Assembly (NCBI RefSeq): GCF_004795105.1
Contig: NZ_SSBL01000001.1
Coordinates: 558,001-622,000 of the forward strand
DNA: 64,000 nt
Direction of reading: 5' to 3'
DNA from: Streptomyces sp. A0642
GTDB taxonomy: Bacteria > Actinomycetota > Actinomycetes > Streptomycetales > Streptomycetaceae
This document shows positions 51,164 through 59,273 of this stretch, one piece after another (the stretch's first letter is position 1; every line of letters starts with the position of its first letter). The notes beneath the pieces were generated by a model, which was given only the letters and a program-made list of their open reading frames with translations, had not been told where the DNA came from and made no database searches. Position numbers and translations under genes: made by a program.

Positions 51164-52147
51164 TCACCCCACCGGGAAGCGCCGCAGGGCGCCCGGCAGC
51201 CGGGAGCCCAGCGGTGACATGTTCCCGTCCGCCCCGTGCCGGGCCAGCAGATCAAGGACCAGCCGCCCGCGCCGTACCCGCTCGCGGGCCGTCTCCAGGG
51301 CGACCTCGCGCAGATGGGCGCCGTACGGGTAGATGCCGGGCGCCTTGGACAGGCCGAACTTCAGGTACACCGGTGCGCCGCGCCGGATCAGCTCGGCCGC
51401 CTCGTACATCCGCACATAGCCGCCGAGGTCGTCCGGCGCCTCGATGTACAGGTCCATCGGAGCGGCCGACGCCCGCCGGATCTCCGTGAAGTGAGCGAGC
51501 GTCAGGTCGGAGGGGATGTTGACGGAGTCCGCCCCGAGCTGTTCGTACACCGCGAACGAAGCGGGGTTGACGGGGCCGACCAGGGCGGACACCTTGAACG
51601 TGGTGTCGGCGGGCAGGGCGCCCCCCGCGCGCAGCCGGTGGAGGGTCCAGAGTACCCCTTCGTCCGCCACCAGCAGGCACTTCACGCCGAGCGAGGAGGC
51701 CCGCAGGGCGTCCTCGACGCACCCGGCCAGGGCGTCGTGGCCACGGGCCCGCAGCCCGGCCCCGCCCGAATCGGTGCGGAAGGAGGCCCCGGTGTCCCAG
51801 CTGCCGCGCGGGCCGGTGAACAGGCAGAGCTCGATGCCGCGTTCGGCGCAGCCTTCGGCCATGTCGGTGATCTCGGCATCGCTGAGCATCCAGACCCCGC
51901 TGCCCTGGCTGATCCGGTGGACGGGGACATCGAGCCGCGCGCTCTCCTTCAGTACGACGGACAGCGCTTCGGGGCTCTCCACGGACGGGATCTCGGTCCG
52001 CCAGGTGCCGCCGTCGGGAAACGTGTACGCGGACGCGTCGGCCGGCTCTGCGGCGGGTGCGCCGAGCCCGAGCGCGGTGAGCGCGGGCTCGCCCGGGCGC
52101 CGGACACCGGTACGCGGTCCGGACGGGGCGGGGGATGCGGGGATCAT
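51164..52147 (-). CDS. Possible U32-peptidase-like TIM-barrel protein of the sugar-acid locus
   Basis: A 327-residue protein with barrel-like strand-helix alternation (VKCLLVADEGVLWTLHRLR, F-K-V-S-A-L-V-G-P-V-N-P, Y-E-Q-L-G-A-D-S-V-N-I-P-S-D-L-T). The pattern recalls U32 peptidase-family barrels, but the U32 Cys-rich signature is not present, so peptidase activity should not be assumed. An aldolase-like or other barrel function is equally possible. It lies downstream of the dehydrogenase gene on the same strand after a 174-nt gap with short GC-rich repeats. Confidence 0.55.
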   Translation of the reverse strand: MIPASPAPSGPRTGVRRPGEPALTALGLGAPAAEPADASAYTFPDGGTWRTEIPSVESPEALSVVLKESARLDVPVHRISQGSGVWMLSDAEITDMAEGCAERGIELCLFTGPRGSWDTGASFRTDSGGAGLRARGHDALAGCVEDALRASSLGVKCLLVADEGVLWTLHRLRAGGALPADTTFKVSALVGPVNPASFAVYEQLGADSVNIPSDLTLAHFTEIRRASAAPMDLYIEAPDDLGGYVRMYEAAELIRRGAPVYLKFGLSKAPGIYPYGAHLREVALETARERVRRGRLVLDLLARHGADGNMSPLGSRLPGALRRFPVG

Positions 52148-52321
52148 GGGCGGCGGCCTTTCGCGTTCGGTGGGTCGGACGGTGTTCGGGTTGATCGCCG
52201 ATGCAGCAGGGCCGGCGGCGGCCCCGAAGGAGCCAGGGGGCGGGAGGCCACCCCCGGGACGAGCGCCGAGGGGCGGGAGGCCGCCCCGGGACGAGCCGCG
52301 GAGCGGGCACCGCCCCCGGAA

Positions 52322-53350
52322 CTAGGGGCGCATCAGGACCTTGCCCGTATCCGCACCACCGCCCCCGACCAGCGCCACGGCCTCCGCGAACCGCTCCAGC
52401 GGGAACTCGTGCGTGATCAGCGCCGCCGGGTCGAGCAGCCCCCCGGTGAACGCCCGTACCGCGTACGACCAGGACGCGGAGGACGCCCCGAAGACGCCGC
52501 GCACCGTGATCCGGCTCAGCGACAGGTGCAGCGGGTCGATGCCGGCGGCCCCCGGCGCGAACATTCCCGTGAGCACGGCCCGGCCGCCGGGCCGTGCGAG
52601 CGAGCAGGCGTCGGCGGCGGTGGTCGGGGCCCCGGCCGTCTCCACCACCAGGTCGTATCGCCCGCGCACCGGTGCGGCCTCCTCGGGGGTCAGGGCCTCG
52701 GTCGCCCCGAAGCGCAGGGCCTGGCGGGCCCGCCCGTCCCGCGGGTCGATCACCGTCAGCGCGGCCGGAGACAGTGCGGCGAGCAGCTGGACCGCGAGCA
52801 GCCCGAGCGTTCCCGCGCCCAGGACGGCGATCCGCTCGCCCGGCTCCGGCGACCCGGCCCGTACCGTCGAGGCGGCGACGGCCGCCGGCTCCAGGAGCGC
52901 GGCGGCACGCAGGTCGGCGTCGTCGGCCAGCGGGTGCAACAGCCGTGCGGGCACCACGACGTGGTCGGCGAACGCGCCCGGCCGGGTGAATCCCGTCTCG
53001 TCGTACCCGGCGGTGCACAGCGAGGTGTCACCGCCGCGGCACCGCGCGCACTTCCCGCAGGAGCGGAATCCCTCGGCGACCGTGCGCCGGCCGGCCAGGG
53101 CGGGATCGACGCCCGCGCCCACCGCCTCGACGGTGCCGGACCACTCGTGACCGGGCACCACCGGATAGCGCACGTACTGCGGGTCGCGACGGCCGTCGTA
53201 CAGCTCTCGGTCGCTCATGCAGATCCCGGCCGCGGCCACCCGGACCCGGACCTCGCCCGGGCCGGGCTCCACGACCGGCCCGGCGATCAGCCGGTGTTCA
53301 CCCGGCCGGTCCACCCTGATGACCCGTGAGCGCGCGGCCCCCTCCCTCAC
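52322..53350 (-). CDS. Zinc-dependent medium-chain sugar/polyol dehydrogenase
   Basis: A 342-residue MDR enzyme. The catalytic zinc ligands are Cys in AAGICMSD, His/Glu in P-G-H-E-W; the structural zinc is held by four Cys in C-G-K-C-A-R-C-R-G-G-D-T-S-L-C. The NAD loop is V-L-G-A-G-T-L-G-L-L. Relatives oxidise sugars, sorbitol or sugar acids. The GTG at 53350 overlaps the dehydratase stop in a GTGA, which decides the start over the ATG at 53383. It is thus coupled to the dehydratase in one operon. Confidence 0.93.
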   Translation of the reverse strand: MREGAARSRVIRVDRPGEHRLIAGPVVEPGPGEVRVRVAAAGICMSDRELYDGRRDPQYVRYPVVPGHEWSGTVEAVGAGVDPALAGRRTVAEGFRSCGKCARCRGGDTSLCTAGYDETGFTRPGAFADHVVVPARLLHPLADDADLRAAALLEPAAVAASTVRAGSPEPGERIAVLGAGTLGLLAVQLLAALSPAALTVIDPRDGRARQALRFGATEALTPEEAAPVRGRYDLVVETAGAPTTAADACSLARPGGRAVLTGMFAPGAAGIDPLHLSLSRITVRGVFGASSASWSYAVRAFTGGLLDPAALITHEFPLERFAEAVALVGGGGADTGKVLMRP

Positions 53351-54501
53351 TTGGGCTTCCTCTTCTCCCACCCGTCGGCCCACAGGTCGAACCGGGCCTG
53401 CTGCTGCGGGAACTCGGCGGCGGCGTCCACATCCAGCTCCACGCCGAGGCCCGGGGCGTCCGAGAGCTCGAAGCAGCCGGTCACGGGGTCGACCTGCGGG
53501 GCACCCCGCACGACCTTCTTGATGTCGGCGTCCGCGAAGTCGTTGAAGTGCTCAAGGATCTTGAAGTTGGGCGTGCAGCCGGCGACCTGGAGGCTGGCCG
53601 CGGTCAGCACCGGCCCCCCGACGTTGTGCGGGGCGATCAGCGTGTAGTGGGTCTCGGCCGTGGCGGCGAGCTTGCGCGTCTCCAGGATGCCGCCGATGTG
53701 GCCGACGTCCGGCTGGATGATGTCGGCGGCCTGCGACTCGAAGAGCTCGCGGAACTCGATCCGGTCGTGGATGCGCTCACCCGTCGCGATCGGCATGTCC
53801 ACCTTGGCCGCCACCTTGGCGAGCGCCTTCAGGTTCTCCGGCGGCACCGGCTCCTCCAGCCAGGCCGGCCGGAACGGGGCCATCTCGTGGGCGATCCGCA
53901 CCGCCGTCGAGGGGCTGAAGCGGCCGTGCATCTCCAGCATCAGCTCGGTGTCCGGGCCGATGGCGTCCCGGACGGCCTCGATGAGCGACACGGAGTACCG
54001 GGTCTCCTCCTGGCCCAGCTCCAAGTGGCCCGTCCCGAAGGGGTCGATCTTCAGTGCCCGGTAGCCGCGCGCCACGACGGCCGACGCGGCCTCGTGGTAG
54101 GCCTCCGGGGTCCGCTCGGTGGTGTACCAGCCGTTGGCGTACGCCTTCACGCGGTCGGTGACCTTCCCGCCCAGCAGCTGCCAGACCGGGACGCCCAGCG
54201 CCTTGCCCTTGATGTCCCAGCAGGCCATCTCGACGACCGCGATGCCGGACATCACGATCTCACCGGCCCGCCCGTAGTCTCCGTACTTCATCCGGCGTAC
54301 CAGGTCCTCGACGGCGAACGGGTCGGAACCGGCGACGTGGTTGACCTCCGCCTCGCGCAGATAGCCGAGGAGCGCATCGGTGCGGCCGAGCATCCGGGTC
54401 TCGCCCACACCGGTGAGGCCCTCGTCGGTATGGACCTGCACATACGTGAGGTTGCGCCAGGGTGTTCCCACCACGTGTGTGCTGATTTCGGTGATACGCA
54501 C
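53347..54501 (-). CDS. Enolase-superfamily sugar-acid dehydratase (mandelate racemase/galactonate dehydratase-like)
   Basis: A 384-residue protein with an N-terminal capping domain and a modified barrel. Metal ligands are three acidic residues in L-M-L-E-M-H-G-R-F, W-L-E-E-P and A-T-G-E-R; the general-base region is A-L-K-I-D-P-F-G and the H-D dyad side ends in APHNVGG. The mandelate-racemase subgroup dehydrates hexonates or pentonates to 2-keto-3-deoxy acids. The precise sugar acid (galactonate, fuconate, arabinonate or other) cannot be told. It heads the operon and is preceded by palindromes. Confidence 0.92.
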   Translation of the reverse strand: MRITEISTHVVGTPWRNLTYVQVHTDEGLTGVGETRMLGRTDALLGYLREAEVNHVAGSDPFAVEDLVRRMKYGDYGRAGEIVMSGIAVVEMACWDIKGKALGVPVWQLLGGKVTDRVKAYANGWYTTERTPEAYHEAASAVVARGYRALKIDPFGTGHLELGQEETRYSVSLIEAVRDAIGPDTELMLEMHGRFSPSTAVRIAHEMAPFRPAWLEEPVPPENLKALAKVAAKVDMPIATGERIHDRIEFRELFESQAADIIQPDVGHIGGILETRKLAATAETHYTLIAPHNVGGPVLTAASLQVAGCTPNFKILEHFNDFADADIKKVVRGAPQVDPVTGCFELSDAPGLGVELDVDAAAEFPQQQARFDLWADGWEKRKPK

Positions 54502-54519
54502 GGGAGTTGCCCCTCGACA

Positions 54520-54548
54520 TGTTCGATATTTCGGCCCTCGTTCGAAAT
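54520..54548. promoter_or_regulatory. Operator-like region before the dehydratase operon
   Basis: ATTTCG (54528-54533) and CGAAAT (54543-54548) form a perfect 6-bp inverted repeat with a 9-nt spacer. TGTTCGA (54520-54526) adjoins it and recurs in inverse form near the iclR start (49350-49356). AT-rich against its surroundings. Probable IclR-type binding region. Confidence 0.5.
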
Positions 54549-54781
54549 CTTGACGAGACCGTAATAACGCGGCGGGGCGAGTGTCAATGGGGATGCCGCG
54601 GTGCGGTGCGGTCCGTGCGCCGGGCGCCCCCGCCGGAGCGGCGGTGCCGCCGCCGCCCGGACGGGTTCGCGGTAGCGCAGGCGCGCCGCTCCATTCCCTC
54701 GTATAAAGGGCCGGAGAGCCAAGGAAGGGCCGAGGGCCCGAGGACGGGCCGGCGGGTGAGACGGCGGCGAAGGAGGCCCGG

Positions 54782-56032
54782 ATGGGCCGGGAGCGGACCG
54801 GACGTCAGGGGCGCGGCACCCCCGGGGACCGGGAGGACCACGGGCCCGTACGGTACGGACCGCCCGCGCCGGGCCCCGCGCTGCCGGTCCTGCCCGAGCT
54901 GGCCGGGGTCCTGGCAGCCGCGGCGGCCCGCGCCGTACCCGAACCGGCCGGCGGCTCGGCGGCCCTGCGCGAGGCGGCCCGCGCCTACTGGGACCGGCGC
55001 GGGCTGCACGGCGGCGCCGAGCACATCGCCGCCGCCCCCGGCACTTCCCCGCTGCTCCTCGCGCTGATCGCCGCGCACGGGGGCGACGTGCTGATGCCGC
55101 GCCCCTGCCCCGCCGCCTGGATCCCGCAGGCCCGGCTGCTGGGCAGACCCGCCTACCACGTGCCCACCCCCGCCGAGTGCGGCGGCGTGCCCGATCCCTA
55201 CGCGCTGCTGGAGACCGTGCGCCGGGTCCGTGCCGAGGGAGGCAGACCGCGGCTGCTGCTGCTCTCGGTGGCGGACGACCCGACCGCCACGGTCGCCCCG
55301 CCGGAACTGGTCCGCGAGGCATGCGAGGCGGCCGTCGCCGAGGGGCTCCACATCGTGAGCGACGAGACGTGGCGCGACACCCTGCACCGGCCGCATGACA
55401 CGGTGCTGCTCAGCCCGGCCGAGATGTGCCCCGACGACGTGACGGTCGTCTCCGACCTGGCGGGCGCGCTGACCCCGTCGGCCTGGCCGGTCGCCGTGGC
55501 CCGGTTCCCGGACACCGAGCGCGCGGCGGCCCGCCACGCCCGTACGCTCGACGTCCTCACCGCACTCGGCGCCCTGGTCGCGGGACCGGTCGCGGCGGCC
55601 GCCGCTCACGCGCTGGGCGAACCGGACGCCGTCGCCGAACGCGTCCGCCGGGCCGCGTTCCTCCAGGCCCGGGTCGCCGCGGAGGCCCACCGGGCGGTCC
55701 TCGCCGCAGGTGCGCTGGCCCGGCCACCGCAGGCGGGCCGGCACCTGTACGCGGACCTCGGACCACTGCGCGCCCGGCTCGCCGCGCACGGGGTCACGGA
55801 CTCCCCGGAACTGGAGGAATACCTGACGGAGCGCCTGGGCGCCCCCGCCCCGGGCGGCCACCGCTTCGGCGACGAACTGGGCGCGCTCCGGGTGCGGCTG
55901 GGCACCGGATCGCTGCTCGGGTCGACACCGCGGCAGCAGGAGGAGTCCCTCACCGCAGCGGAACCCCTCGAATTGCCGCATGTCGCGGCAGCGCTGAGCA
56001 TGTTCCGAGCAGCCCTCGACGAACTGCGCTGA
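54782..56032 (+). CDS. Fold-type I aminotransferase-like protein without any lysine
   Basis: A 416-residue protein with the aspartate-aminotransferase layout: I-A-A-A-P-G-T-S-P-L-L-L-A-L, the D-E-T-W-R-D motif (family D-E-x-Y) and the C-terminal L-R-V-R-L-G-T Arg motif. At the place of the PLP lysine (S-x-S-K) the sequence reads S-D-L-A-G-A-L, and I find no lysine anywhere in the protein, so no Schiff base can form. AAGGAGG 6 nt before the ATG and normal codon use argue for an expressed gene. It is followed 38 nt later by an MBL-fold gene on the same strand. Function unknown; an aminotransferase-fold binding protein is possible. Confidence 0.82.
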   Translation: MGRERTGRQGRGTPGDREDHGPVRYGPPAPGPALPVLPELAGVLAAAAARAVPEPAGGSAALREAARAYWDRRGLHGGAEHIAAAPGTSPLLLALIAAHGGDVLMPRPCPAAWIPQARLLGRPAYHVPTPAECGGVPDPYALLETVRRVRAEGGRPRLLLLSVADDPTATVAPPELVREACEAAVAEGLHIVSDETWRDTLHRPHDTVLLSPAEMCPDDVTVVSDLAGALTPSAWPVAVARFPDTERAAARHARTLDVLTALGALVAGPVAAAAAHALGEPDAVAERVRRAAFLQARVAAEAHRAVLAAGALARPPQAGRHLYADLGPLRARLAAHGVTDSPELEEYLTERLGAPAPGGHRFGDELGALRVRLGTGSLLGSTPRQQEESLTAAEPLELPHVAAALSMFRAALDELR

Positions 56033-56070
56033 CACGCTGCGCCGACGCTCTCCGAGACGGGAGGCCCTCG

Positions 56071-57135
56071 ATGACGGACCGGACCGAGCAGTCACTGGCC
56101 CGCGAGCCGAGCCGTGTGTCCTGCGGCGAGGTGGTCGCCCCGCGCCCCCTCGGAGAGGTGCGGTCCTGGCCCGGGAGCTTCGCCGACCGGCTCACCGCGC
56201 CCCTGCCCGGAGTCATGGGCATGTCCCGGCTCGCCCGCGAGCACGCCATCCGGCCCAACGCCGAGGGACTGCGCGGTATCCACCGGCTGCCCTACGCCCC
56301 CGAGCCGCTCCCCGCCGCCCCGGCCGGGACCAGCTGCGTCACCTGGGCCGGGCACGCCAGCTGGATCATCCGCACCGGCGGACTGACCGTGCTCGCCGAC
56401 CCCGTCTGGTCCCGCCGGATCCTCGGCATCCCGCCCCGGATCACCCCGGTCGGCGTCCGCTGGGAGGACCTGCCGAGGGTCGACGCTGTCGTCATCAGCC
56501 ACAACCACTACGACCACCTCGACGCACCCACCCTGCGCCGGCTGCCCCGGCACACCCCGCTGTTCGTCCCCGCCGGACTCGGCCGCTGGTGCCGCCGTCG
56601 CGGCTTCGCCTGCGTCACCGAACTCGACTGGTGGGAATCGGCGGAACTGGACGGCGTGCGCTTCGACTTCGTGCCCTCGCACCACTGGTCCAAGCGCACC
56701 CTCACCGACACCTGCCGCTCGCTGTGGGGCGGCTGGGTCATCGAGGACACCACGGGGCCCGTCCGGGGGCCGCGCATCTACTTCGCGGGGGACACCGGAT
56801 ACGGCCACTGGTTCAGGGAGATCGGCCGCCGCCACCCCGGCATCGACCTGGCCCTGCTGCCGATCGGGGCCTACGAGCCGCGCTGGTGGCTCGCCGACGT
56901 GCACACCGACCCGGAGGAGGCCGTGCAGGCTTACGAGGATCTGGGCGCCCACGCCATGGCGCCCATGCACTGGGCGACCTTCCTGCTGTCCGCGGAGCCC
57001 GTGCTCGAACCGCTCACCCGGCTGCGCACCGCCTGGAGGCGGGCCGGCCACCCGCGCGAGCGGCTCTGGGACCTGCCGATCGGCGGCTCGCGCCTCCTCG
57101 GCACCGCCGGCCAACCGCGTACGGTCGGCGGCTGA
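56071..57135 (+). CDS. MBL-fold metallohydrolase (NAPE-PLD/UlaG-like)
   Basis: A 354-residue protein with the beta-lactamase_B_2 pattern: T-W-A-G-H-A-S-W-I-I-R, the metal motif S-H-N-H-Y-D-H-L-D near 150, then P-S-H-H-W-S, F-A-G-D-T-G-Y and M-H-W-A-T-F. All histidine and aspartate metal ligands are present. Relatives include NAPE-phospholipase-D-type enzymes that cut phosphodiesters of lipids and UlaG-like lactonases. It probably forms a two-gene unit with the lysine-less aminotransferase-like gene. Confidence 0.9.
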   Translation: MTDRTEQSLAREPSRVSCGEVVAPRPLGEVRSWPGSFADRLTAPLPGVMGMSRLAREHAIRPNAEGLRGIHRLPYAPEPLPAAPAGTSCVTWAGHASWIIRTGGLTVLADPVWSRRILGIPPRITPVGVRWEDLPRVDAVVISHNHYDHLDAPTLRRLPRHTPLFVPAGLGRWCRRRGFACVTELDWWESAELDGVRFDFVPSHHWSKRTLTDTCRSLWGGWVIEDTTGPVRGPRIYFAGDTGYGHWFREIGRRHPGIDLALLPIGAYEPRWWLADVHTDPEEAVQAYEDLGAHAMAPMHWATFLLSAEPVLEPLTRLRTAWRRAGHPRERLWDLPIGGSRLLGTAGQPRTVGG

Positions 57136-57150
57136 CCCGGACCGCCGCGG

Positions 57151-57780
57151 TCAGCGGCCGGACCGGCCACGCACCCGGTGCCACACCGCCGGCGTCCCGC
57201 TGACCAGCAGCGTCAGGCCCACCGCCGCCACGACGCCCTGCCACGGCTCGGGGAACAGCGAGCCGCCGAGAATCCCGATCAGCTGATACGTCGCCGCCCA
57301 GGCCAGACAGGCCGGCACATCCCCCCGGGCGAAGCGCCGGAGCGGCATCCGCCCCAGCAGACACGCCAGCATCACCGGGATGCGCCCCGCCGGCACCAGC
57401 CGGGACAGCACCAGCACCGTCGCGCCGTGTTCGTCCAGCTTCCGCTGCGCCTGCGCCAGCCGCTCCGGCGCGGCCCGGTCGCTGATCGCCCGCAGCCAAC
57501 GGGAACCGTTCTTCGACCGCACCCCGCGCTGCCCCAGCCAGTACAGGCACACGTCCCCGAGGAACGCCGCGGCCGACGCCACCGCGAACACGATCAGCAG
57601 CGAGAACGGCGACGACTGATGGAAGGCCACCACGGCCGCCGAGCTCACCAGCGCGCCCGTCGGCACCACCGGCACCAGGGCTCCCACGGCCACCAGCAGG
57701 AACAACGAGGGATAGCCGACCGCCTGCTGCGTCGACTCCGTGGGCAGCCGCGCCGTCTCCCGGAGGAACTCGAGTATCAC
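57151..57780 (-). CDS. DedA/SNARE-associated family membrane protein
   Basis: A 209-residue inner-membrane protein with the DedA/VTT layout: hydrophobic segments at about 23-60, F-L-G-D-V-C-L-Y-W-L-G-Q-R-G-V near 75 and the motif V-L-V-L-S-R-L-V-P-A-G-R-I-P-V near 123 with a conserved Arg. DedA proteins include flippases for undecaprenyl phosphate or phospholipids. The GTG at 57780 overlaps the upstream MBL stop in a GTGA, so the pair is coupled. Confidence 0.9.
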   Translation of the reverse strand: MILEFLRETARLPTESTQQAVGYPSLFLLVAVGALVPVVPTGALVSSAAVVAFHQSSPFSLLIVFAVASAAAFLGDVCLYWLGQRGVRSKNGSRWLRAISDRAAPERLAQAQRKLDEHGATVLVLSRLVPAGRIPVMLACLLGRMPLRRFARGDVPACLAWAATYQLIGILGGSLFPEPWQGVVAAVGLTLLVSGTPAVWHRVRGRSGR

Positions 57781-58559
57781 TCCGCGGCCCCCGGCCGCAG
57801 GCGCGCGCCGTGCTCCAGCCGGTGCACCGCGACCTGGGGCGCCCGCAGCGCCGCCTGACGGACGAACTCGTCGCCCGGCGAGTGGAACTCGTGGGGCCGG
57901 ACCCCGTCCATCCCGATCGGCCAGTACGTGCCGTAGTGCACCGGCACAGCCGCGCGCGGCGCGAGCCGGACCAGTGCCTCGGCCGCACGCCTCGCATCGA
58001 GATGGCCGTGCCCCAGATACGGCCCCCACCCGCCGACCGGCAGCAGCGCCACGTCCACCGGACCGACCGCGCGCGCCATGTCGTCGAAGAGCCCGGTGTC
58101 CCCGGCGAAGTACGTGCGCGCCTCGCCCTCCACGACGTACCCGAGCGCGGGGGAGCGGTGCGGTCCGACCGGCAGGCGCCGCCCGTCGTGCAGCGCCGGA
58201 ACGGCCCTGACGCGCACTCCGCCGACACGCACCTCGTCGCCCGCCGCCACCTCGGTGATCCGCAGCCCGCGCATCCTGCGGAGCACCCTCAGTCCGGGCA
58301 CGGCCCGCACCGCCCCCAGCGGGACGATCACCCGGGCGCCCGGAGCGACGCGGGCCAGGGACGGCAGATGCAGATGATCGGAGTGCAGATGCGAGATCAG
58401 CACGGCATCGGCGACCGTGGCCGCCGGACCGGGCAGCTCACCGCGGCGCCGCCGCAGATGCGCGAAGCGCCGTACGAGAAGGGGGTCCGTCAGGATCCGC
58501 ACCCCGGAATCCTCGATCGTGCAGGTGGCATGACCCCACCAGGTGATCTCCACCGGCAC
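57777..58559 (-). CDS. MBL-fold metallohydrolase (UlaG-like)
   Basis: A 260-residue metallo-beta-lactamase-fold protein: I-T-W-W-G-H-A-T-C-T-I near the start, S-H-L-H-S-D-H-L-H metal motif near 57, Y-F-A-G-D-T-G-L and a C-terminal V-H-Y-G-T-Y. It differs from the MBL protein at 56071 in length and sequence but shares the family. The GTG at 58559 has AGGAGG 6 nt upstream and was preferred over the in-frame GTG at 58604. It is co-translated with the DedA gene, which hints at a lipid or isoprenoid-phosphate substrate (inference). Confidence 0.9.
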   Translation of the reverse strand: MPVEITWWGHATCTIEDSGVRILTDPLLVRRFAHLRRRRGELPGPAATVADAVLISHLHSDHLHLPSLARVAPGARVIVPLGAVRAVPGLRVLRRMRGLRITEVAAGDEVRVGGVRVRAVPALHDGRRLPVGPHRSPALGYVVEGEARTYFAGDTGLFDDMARAVGPVDVALLPVGGWGPYLGHGHLDARRAAEALVRLAPRAAVPVHYGTYWPIGMDGVRPHEFHSPGDEFVRQAALRAPQVAVHRLEHGARLRPGAAE

Positions 58560-58762
58560 GTGCCGCCTCCTGTTCTCCGGACCTTTCGGCTTCCGCTGTC
58601 CCACGGACCTGCCGTCGAGCCTACGGGGCGGACGGCACCCCCAGGAGCTCCCCGGCGCGCCCGCCCGGCCCCGCGCGCCCCTTCCCGCCCTGACGTGCGC
58701 CTTCTTGTACGCGAGTCGGGCCGATAGGGTCGGAGAACGCCTAGCACGGGGGACGGACGGTC

Positions 58763-59167
58763 ATGGGTGATGTACGGGTGGCGGCCATCGCCAGCCTCAC
58801 ACCGCTGGAGGAGCTCGACAGCGATCCGTTCCTCGTGGACACCCGCAGCCAGCACGCCATGTGCGCCCGCTGGGCCGCCGACCAGGGGTACGTCGTCACC
58901 CGGCAGCTGCGTTTCTACGGACTGCGCCCCGACCACCACGCGCTCTGGGCCGACGTCGAGGGAGGCGAGGTCGAACTCTTCGTCGCCCCCACCGACCGGG
59001 TGCTCGCCCGGGCCGTCGCCTCCGTGCCGCAGTTCGCCGCGGAGTGCGAGCGCCGGGGCGTGCGCCTGGAGATCGCTGGGCTCGACGAACCGCGGTACAG
59101 CGCCCGTACGAAAGCCAGCGTGCACCGCAGACTCTCCATGCCGACCGCGGGCTACGACGGCTGCTGA
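58763..59167 (+). CDS. Small protein with degenerate serine-recombinase (resolvase) N-terminal-like fold
   Basis: A 134-residue protein. Its order of elements follows the resolvase catalytic domain: a strand and D-T-R-S-Q-H-A-M-C-A-R-W-A-A-D-Q-G-Y-V-V helix-strand, a G-E-V-E-L-F-V-A-P-T-D-R-V-L-A-R segment (like V-x-x-L-D-R-L-A-R) and a helix ending in C-E-R-R-G-V-R-L-E-I. The nucleophile-bearing R-V-S-S/T strand is not recognisable and there is no DNA-binding domain, so recombinase activity is unlikely. GGGGGACGG precedes the ATG. The family assignment is by pattern only. Confidence 0.6.
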   Translation: MGDVRVAAIASLTPLEELDSDPFLVDTRSQHAMCARWAADQGYVVTRQLRFYGLRPDHHALWADVEGGEVELFVAPTDRVLARAVASVPQFAAECERRGVRLEIAGLDEPRYSARTKASVHRRLSMPTAGYDGC

Positions 59168-59207
59168 GCCCCCTGCGCCCGCCACCCCGAGGGCCCGGCG
59201 GCGTACC

Positions 59208-59237
59208 GGCCCCGCTGTGAAAGGCTGGGGCGGGGCC
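59208..59237 (+). terminator. Hairpin after the small resolvase-like gene
   Basis: 8-bp stem GGCCCCGC/GCGGGGCC (59208-59215 with 59230-59237), 14-nt loop, 40 nt after the stop. Moderate strength. Confidence 0.45.
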
Positions 59238-59273
59238 CGGAACGGCGGGGCCCGGACGTGAGGTGGCACAGGC

